A stretch of 64,000 nt of DNA, taken from Hevea brasiliensis (taxonomy: Eukaryota > Streptophyta > Magnoliopsida > Malpighiales > Euphorbiaceae). The translations under genes were made by a program, and so were the position numbers. Every line of letters starts with the position of its first letter. Position 1 is the stretch's first letter. Below, piece by piece: positions 58,377 through 64,000 of the stretch. The notes below the pieces were generated by a model. That model was not told the DNA's origin. It saw only the letters and a program-made list of their open reading frames with translations, and did no database searches. Location of the stretch: contig NC_079493.1 of assembly GCF_030052815.1 (NCBI RefSeq), forward strand, positions 59,625,191 to 59,689,190, in the 5' to 3' direction.

Positions 58377-61300
58377 GTCCATGATAACTTCTTCGGATTT
58401 GCGTGAACTAGCGGACCAATCACTAAGCGGGGATGCTCCCTCCAGTATGAGCAAACCTTTTCGGAACTGGTTAGGAATGGGCGCCACTATCCCAGCCCCG
58501 ATCCAGCTAGGTTCTATTGATCATGTCCCTTTTCTAACAGTTGTACCTTGTCTTGGGGCGTCTTTGGCTTTACGAGAGAAAGCCCGCCGAAGAAAAAAGT
58601 CTTTCTCTTCCCGTCCCGAATCATATTCCAGTGCATCCACAGAAGAGGAAATCGCAATGCATCTTGCTCAACAGGCGTAGCTTGGAGTGGGAGTGTAGCG
58701 TGGGTAAGGTAAGGAAAGTGGCCGCCAGAGAGGAAGCCAAATCGGCCTATTAAAAGAAATATAGTACAAATTTTACAAGCCAAAATAATTCACAATTTAT
58801 TTTACAACTTCAATGTACAATTTTAATTTACAACTTCTCAAAACCAAGAACACTATATACATACAGTGAACATACATTACAATACAAAATGCAAAATATG
58901 GTATACTCAATATACCCGATGATCTCTCACTGAAGCACTAGCAGCCTAGTCTGCTGCCCTGTCAGTTTGTCTACCTGCGATAGCAATTAAAAGCTATCAC
59001 TGAGCCATTGTCTCAGTGGTGCACAACAAACCAAATACAACTTTAAAACACAAATCATAAGTCATATAAATAGTGGATACTTAAAACCATAGTTAAATTC
59101 AAAGACAATGAATGTCATAAAGAATTTAAACTCCATTTCACAATATCACAATAAATCTCAATAAATCACAAGTCATAGTTAAATTCAAAAGACAGTGAAT
59201 GTCAATAAGAATTTAAACTCCATTTCACAATCTCACAATACATATCAATATATCGCACACAGCTTAATCATGTTCCAAAGTTCAATTCGTCCCAAAAGCT
59301 GATGGCTAATGAGAAATATTATAACTAGCTAGCAAAAATATGAGTACTCATTCTATTCGTCCTCAACAGGCACACACCTCAACACTTCAGCCAGAGAGAG
59401 AATTCAATTCGTCCTACTAGATAAGCTAGTGAGGAATTCAGTCAATATACATGATAGCTGTCGTTTCAAACCATTTACAATGCTTTTCAATCAATAAGTA
59501 TCCATCAAATATCATTCAAACAATTTTTCACAATTTCAAACCATTTACAGTGCTTTTCAAGCAATAAGTATCCATTCAAACAAATTTCCACAATTTAAAA
59601 CAATAATATACAAATAGTCATAATTTATTTCAATTGAAAAATGCAAAAGAAATAACTGTTGTGCACAAACCTCTGATAACTGTCTCTTGGCTCTGACTTA
59701 GTGTTTCCTTCCCCTTTCCAAAGTCTTTGCTAATTGAGAAACACAATTTGAAGTGTTTCAGTACTCATTTAAACTGTCTCTAAGAATAAGGCTTAACACT
59801 TAGTTTATTGAATTTTATTATTTCCTTCGTCAACCTAAGATGTTGACCCTCGATGCAGTCTAGATGAATTAGGTTTTAATGTTATCAATATGTCACATTT
59901 GTAGCCTTTTAGGAGTGGTACATGTTAACCAATTCATTTCCATGTATATTGTGTTTTCTTGTAATTTGTTGGATTCTGGTATACTAATTTGACCTAGTCG
60001 GATGACCTAGTTCCCTTCGTTTTCGGGTTTCAGTCAAAACTACAAACTTGTAGGTCTATGTCTCATTGCACACGGGGCAAAATTTTAAGTCATTCTGAGT
60101 TCACTAGACCAAGTTATGGTCATTTTACTATTGCTGGTCATTTTAGGTCACTTTTGGTTCGGCCAGTTTTTGGACCCAAATTTGTACAAGCTATTTGACT
60201 TGCTTATGGTCATTTCTGATCTTTGTTGTCTACATAAGACTTGTAGATATATGTCTCAACTATTCATGGTAAAAATTTCAAGTCAATTGGACCTGTTTTG
60301 AGTGAGTTATGGCCAAAACACTAACTGCTATCCAAATAATCAATTTTCAGGCCTTAAATGCACTAATCCGGATTTGGTCATTTTTCAAGTTACCTTCCAA
60401 GCAAAATTTTGGTAAGCTTCCTTCACGAAAGTTGGCACATTTTGTGCCTAGTTTCACCTCCAATTGGTCTCATACCAATTGGAGCCACACATTTAAGGTT
60501 CTAAGCCAAAACACACACTGCCCTATACACACTCTTCATCACATACCAAAGGACACATCCTATGCTTACCAAGTCACTTCCTTCATGCTATTTCTGGTTT
60601 GTACCATAACCTAAACACATTTTACTTCACATTGTTGGTCATTTTGGCAGCTTATAATCACACTCAATATGCACCTTATAGTACAAAATTTACCAAGTCC
60701 AAATTACAAACAATTTAGCCACATAACCTAGCTCATTTACATGTCCAAACTCAAACTCTTATACACATATACATGCTGCCATAACAAGTACCATAATTCA
60801 AAAATAATATTCCATAAACCAAACCATAAAGCAACATATTTTTGTCCACACTTCACATTGCCGAATTGTAATCTTCTTCACTAGCTTTCCAAGCTTTCAA
60901 AGTCAAGTGTACATTCGCATATTCATTTAGTATACATCACCCAATTTATTCCTACACACATAAACACTTCATCAACACTTTAATCTACCATTTACATACA
61001 AAGATAAACTATTCTTATGGAGTTTCCATGGCTGCCAAAAATATACATCTCCCTTAATACATCAAACTCCAAAAATCTTTCCACAATCCAACTATCCATA
61101 ACATCCACACAAACTTTAATGAAGCAAGCATAAAAAATGCCTAATTGCCACTTTGGAAACTCTTCAAAACCTTGACTAAACTTGATTTTCTTGCTGCCTA
61201 TCTACTGCCCAAGTGGGGTAGAGCAATTTTAGTGAAGGAAGCTAGTGGAAAAATGGCTTGGATCATGCTTGCATGAAGGTTCAAGGTGGGACGGCAATGG

Positions 61301-62021
61301 AGGTTCTTCTCTCTTCCATTTTTGGCTGGATTTTGAGAGGTTGAAGAAAGTGAATTTCTGCTATCCAAAATGAAGATTAATGGTCCACTTTAGGTGTTAG
61401 TGGACCACTAAGTGGAGATTTAAGTATTTAATATTCTAAAGATTTCAAATTCCACATTTAACTCCCAATTTTTGTTATTTAAACTATGTACCACCAATTT
61501 AATTTTTCATGACATTTTCCAAGTGTAATATCATGTATTTTTAATGGACATTTAGGTCAAAAGATAACTCGGGGTGTCAAATGACCACAATGCCCCTGTT
61601 CGAGTTGCATTCCCAATTTTTCGGTGACACAAGGTTTTGTCCGTTTTTCAATTTCTCACTTTTCTTTGTACTAATTAATTAATTTTTCTTTGATATTTAT
61701 AATGGTATTTATACTTCAATAGATATTTATTTAAGTCCAAAAAATATTTTCCAGTGTTCCCCATGGTCTAGGGCTAGTCAACGGTCCAAGCCGCGATTTC
61801 CCGGTGCGGTCACCCATCGCTAGGGTTCTCGGCTCGTTTAACTTAGTTACATTTCATTGTTATTATTTTTTCTTTGTTTTTTTCTGGTATTTTCTTTTCT
61901 TGTATTTCATTATTTTATGTCTCCTCACTCATATCTAAGTGTAGTTCTAGGCATCCTAGCTGTCCGAACAACACTAGTCACCGAAACAGTAGAACGCACT
62001 ACCGAACATAGGGGTGTTACA

Positions 62022-62040
62022 ATTCTCCCCCCCTTAAAAT
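62022..62040 (-). other. Polypurine tract of element E
   Basis: ATTCTCCCCCCCTTAAAAT on the plus strand, i.e. a purine-only core (AAGGGGGGGAGA) on the minus strand, abutting the 3' LTR. Confidence 0.85.
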
Positions 62041-62068
62041 AAATTTCGTCTCAAAATTTTACCTAGCA

Positions 62069-62858
62069 TTAGTCTCTGAACAGCTGTGGGTGCTGTCTCC
62101 TCATGTCCTCTTCACGTTCCCAAGTAGCTTCCTGGCCTAAATGATGGTTCCACAGCACTTTAACCAGGTGTGTCTGTTTATTCCTTAGCTGCTTCACCTC
62201 ATAAGCCAGAATTTCTATGGGTTCTTCCTCATATGAGAAGTCTAGATTTACCTCAATTTCTTCAATTGATAGTACATGAGATGGGTCAGATCTGTACCTC
62301 CTTAACATGGACACATGAAAGACACTGTGTATCCTTTCTAACTCTGGAGGTAATGCCAACCGATATGCCGAAGGACCCACTCTTTCCAGAACCTCATATG
62401 GTCCAATGAAATGAGGACTCAGTTTCCCCTTTCTGCAAAATCTCATAAAACCAAGGAGAAACTTTGAGGAATACTTTATCACCCACTGCATAATCAATGT
62501 CTCTTCTCTTCAGATCAACATAGGACTTCTGACGGTATGATGCAGTCTTGAGCCGATCTCTAATCAATCTGATCTTTTTCTCTGTCTGCTGAATAATTTC
62601 TGGCCCAATCATCTTTCTTTCACCTATTTCATCCCAACATAGGGGAGTTCTTCTCTTCCTGCCAAACAAAGCTTCATATGGAGGCAACCCAATGCTTGAT
62701 TGGTAGCTGTTGTTATAAGCAAACTCAATCAAAGGCAAGTGTGTATCCCAACTACCTTCAAACTCAATCACACAAGCCCGTAGCATATCCTCCAATATCT
62801 GAGTAACCCTCTTAGACTGGCTATCTATCTGTGGGTGGAATGCTGTGCTGAAGTTCAA
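62069..62858 (-). pseudogene. Element E integrase C-terminus with chromodomain
   Basis: The frame 62394-62858 carries the end of the integrase core (FHPQIDSQSKRVTQILEDML; the expected SER is SKR, so the catalytic Glu is Lys) and the DKVFLKVSPW region. After a ~2-base frameshift near 62430 the frame 62069-62497 gives the GPY/F module (FIGPYEVLERVG, HVSMLRRYRSDPSHV). It then gives a chromodomain (LVKVLWNHHLGQEATWEREE) to the stop at 62069. The aromatic residues of the chromodomain are kept. Confidence 0.9.
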
Positions 62859-64000
62859 TCTAGTTTTTAGGGCTCTCTGAAGACTACCCTAGAATCTAGA
62901 AGTGAACCTAGGATCTATGTCAGATACAATCGATACTGGCACTCCATGTAGTTTTACAATCTCATATATGTACAATCTGGCCAATCTTTCCAGGCTATAG
63001 TCCATCCGGACTGGCAAAAAGTGAGCAGACTTAGTTAGTTGTCAACTATAACCCATACTGCATCATGACTATTCTGTGTCCTCGAAAGTCTCGTAACAAA
63101 ATCCATAGTTATCCGTTCCCATTTCCACTCTGGTACTGGCAATGGATGTAACAAACCAGCTGGAATTTGATGTTCTGCCTTTACTTGCTGACAAGTTAGG
63201 CATTTAAAAACAAATTCAGCTATATCCCTCTTCATACCCATCCACCAGTAATGCTCTTTCAACCCTCTGTACATTTTAGTTCCACTAGGGTGCATAGCAA
63301 AAAGAGACTCATATACTTCCTTCATAATGATCTGTCTCAATTCAACATCATTAGGAATGCACATTCTGCCCTGATGTAGCAATAAACCATCATTTCTCAC
63401 AGAGAATTCAGGTTTCTTGCCTTGCTGGACTTCTTTCAGTAACTTCTGATATTTTTTATCACTCTGAGCAGCCATTCTGATCTGATCAATCAACACTGGC
63501 TGTATATGCCATACAATTACTGTCTGTCCCTCATCATCAATCTCCAAACTAGCATGCTGTGCTTTCAACTCATGTACCATGGACAAAGGAGAAACTCTGA
63601 GACTTGCCATAGTCTTGCGACTTAAGGTGTCAGCCTCCACATTTGCTTTCTCTGGCTGATAGTCTATTAAACAATCATAGTCTTTAATCAGTTCTAACCA
63701 TCTCCTCTGCTTCAAATTCAATCCTTTTGTGTGCCCAAATACTTCAAGCTCTTGTGATCTGTGTAGATGTAGCATTTCTCTCCATATAAATAGTGTCTCT
63801 AGATCTTCAGAGCAAAAACAATAGCAACTAGCTCTAAATCATGTGTTGGGTAGTTCCTCTCATGCGATTTCAACTGGCGTGATGCATAATCAATGACATT
63901 TCGATCTTGCATCAATACACAGCCTAACCCATTGTGAGAAGCATCACTATAAACTGTGTATTCTTTACCTGGAATAGGTAAAGTAAGGACTGGAGCTTCA
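62859..64000 (-). pseudogene. Element E RNase H and integrase N-terminal part
   Basis: 63035-63775 carries the end of RNase H (IDYQPEKANVEADTLSRK), the zinc domain (CLTCQQVKAEHQ) and the start of the core (MDFVTRLSRT, AVWVIVD). Frameshifts occur near 63040 (after VDN) and near 63740. From 63776 to the edge the minus strand shows RNase H motifs ([17 protein letters not shown]). RT lies beyond the window. 62859-63034 holds the second catalytic Asp region ([10 protein letters not shown]) with a stop near 62890. Confidence 0.85.

Larger units (their letters stand above)
58251..58750 (-). other. nad2: NUMT: nuclear copy of mitochondrial nad2 exon 2 start and intron 1 end
   Basis: A GC-rich 0.5 kb block interrupts the AT-rich LTR: alignment with LTR A breaks after CTAAAG (58250) and resumes at TAAAAGAAATATAG (58751). 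On the minus strand it contains a group II intron domain V (58342-58376). This is followed by codons for LLLIAAGAPLLTIAHLFWNN, which I recognise as plant mitochondrial NADH dehydrogenase subunit 2 at the start of exon 2. The rest (58377-58750) would be upstream intron sequence. The match is from memory of the protein and should be confirmed by alignment. Confidence 0.85.
57897..62021 (-). repeat. 3' LTR of element E, carrying a mitochondrial insert
   Basis: TGTCACACCCTACCCC to GGGGTGTTACA, 4125 bp including about 500 bp of mitochondrial DNA at 58251-58750. Outside the insert it is collinear with LTR A, but it lacks that LTR's tandem repeat and has a local duplication around 59464-59585 (CAAACCATTTACA repeated). 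Confidence 0.9.
57897..64000 (-). mobile_element. Element E: Tekay/Del-type gypsy with chromodomain, 3' part
   Basis: 3' LTR 57897-62021, PPT 62022-62040, then pol on the minus strand running to the right edge (RNase H at 63776-64000). The predicted target duplication is TATTG (57892-57896); its partner is outside the window. LTR ends match element A. It is the innermost and therefore among the youngest insertions on this side. Confidence 0.88.

Noticed and set aside
58381..58680. A 99-codon open frame on the plus strand of the mitochondrial block
   Set aside because: It is opposite in strand to the group II intron and nad2 exon, has no recognisable domain, and its openness follows from the GC-rich intron sequence.
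1..64000. Host protein-coding genes or a novel non-transposon system
   Set aside because: Every long coding stretch is a gag or pol domain of an LTR element. The gaps between them are LTRs, leaders, or the one unassigned stretch at 25710-27012.

Overview
This window is plant nuclear DNA made almost entirely of nested LTR retrotransposons. I see no intact host gene. The evidence is AT-rich sequence, Ty1/copia and Ty3/gypsy reverse transcriptase, integrase and protease motifs, tRNA-derived primer binding sites, polypurine tracts, TG...CA long terminal repeats, and a ~0.5 kb insert of plant mitochondrial DNA (nad2). It looks like pericentromeric or other repeat-dense heterochromatin of a eudicot. 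The species cannot be fixed from the sequence alone.

Left part (1-24179). A minus-strand copia element (Copia-1) is the host for three later insertions. A Tekay/Del-type gypsy element (element A; gag remnant, PBS and a 4.0 kb 5' LTR at 657-4665) entered its RT gene and runs off the left edge. A solo gypsy LTR (4868-8411, perfect 5-bp target duplication CCTTG) sits 202 bp away in the same gene. A complete element of the same copia family (Copia-2, 10616-20482, duplication GATCT) sits in its gag. The 5' LTR of Copia-1 is cut at 24179.

Middle (24180-48338). A gypsy LTR remnant (24180-25709) and an unassigned 1.3 kb stretch are followed by a chromodomain gypsy element (Gypsy-B, minus strand). 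Gypsy-B has a 3' LTR (27013-30185), pol (30209-33783), and pieces of its 5' LTR (37342-37848 and 47799-48338). Its gag and PBS are replaced by two copia LTRs in opposite orientation (33784-37341), which form a large foldback. A third copia element (Copia-3, 37849-47793, duplication CACTA) splits its 5' LTR.

Right part (48339-64000). A plus-strand Athila/Tat-type gypsy element with a tRNA-Asp-like PBS (48339-57896) is inserted in the Gypsy-B 5' LTR. Its own 3' LTR is interrupted by another Tekay-type element (element E, minus strand, 57897 to beyond the window). The 3' LTR of E carries a ~500 bp mitochondrial insert: the start of nad2 exon 2 plus the end of a group II intron with a canonical domain V.

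All the coding regions are broken by stops, frameshifts or deletions, so the window is a record of successive insertions rather than a working gene set. The observations most worth checking are the mitochondrial insert, a tract in Copia-3 whose small differences cluster at CAG/CTG sites (suggestive of a methylation-linked consensus error), a tandem array of palindromic 35-bp units in the copia leader, a 75-nt intron-like insertion in the Gypsy-B integrase gene, and the LTR foldback.
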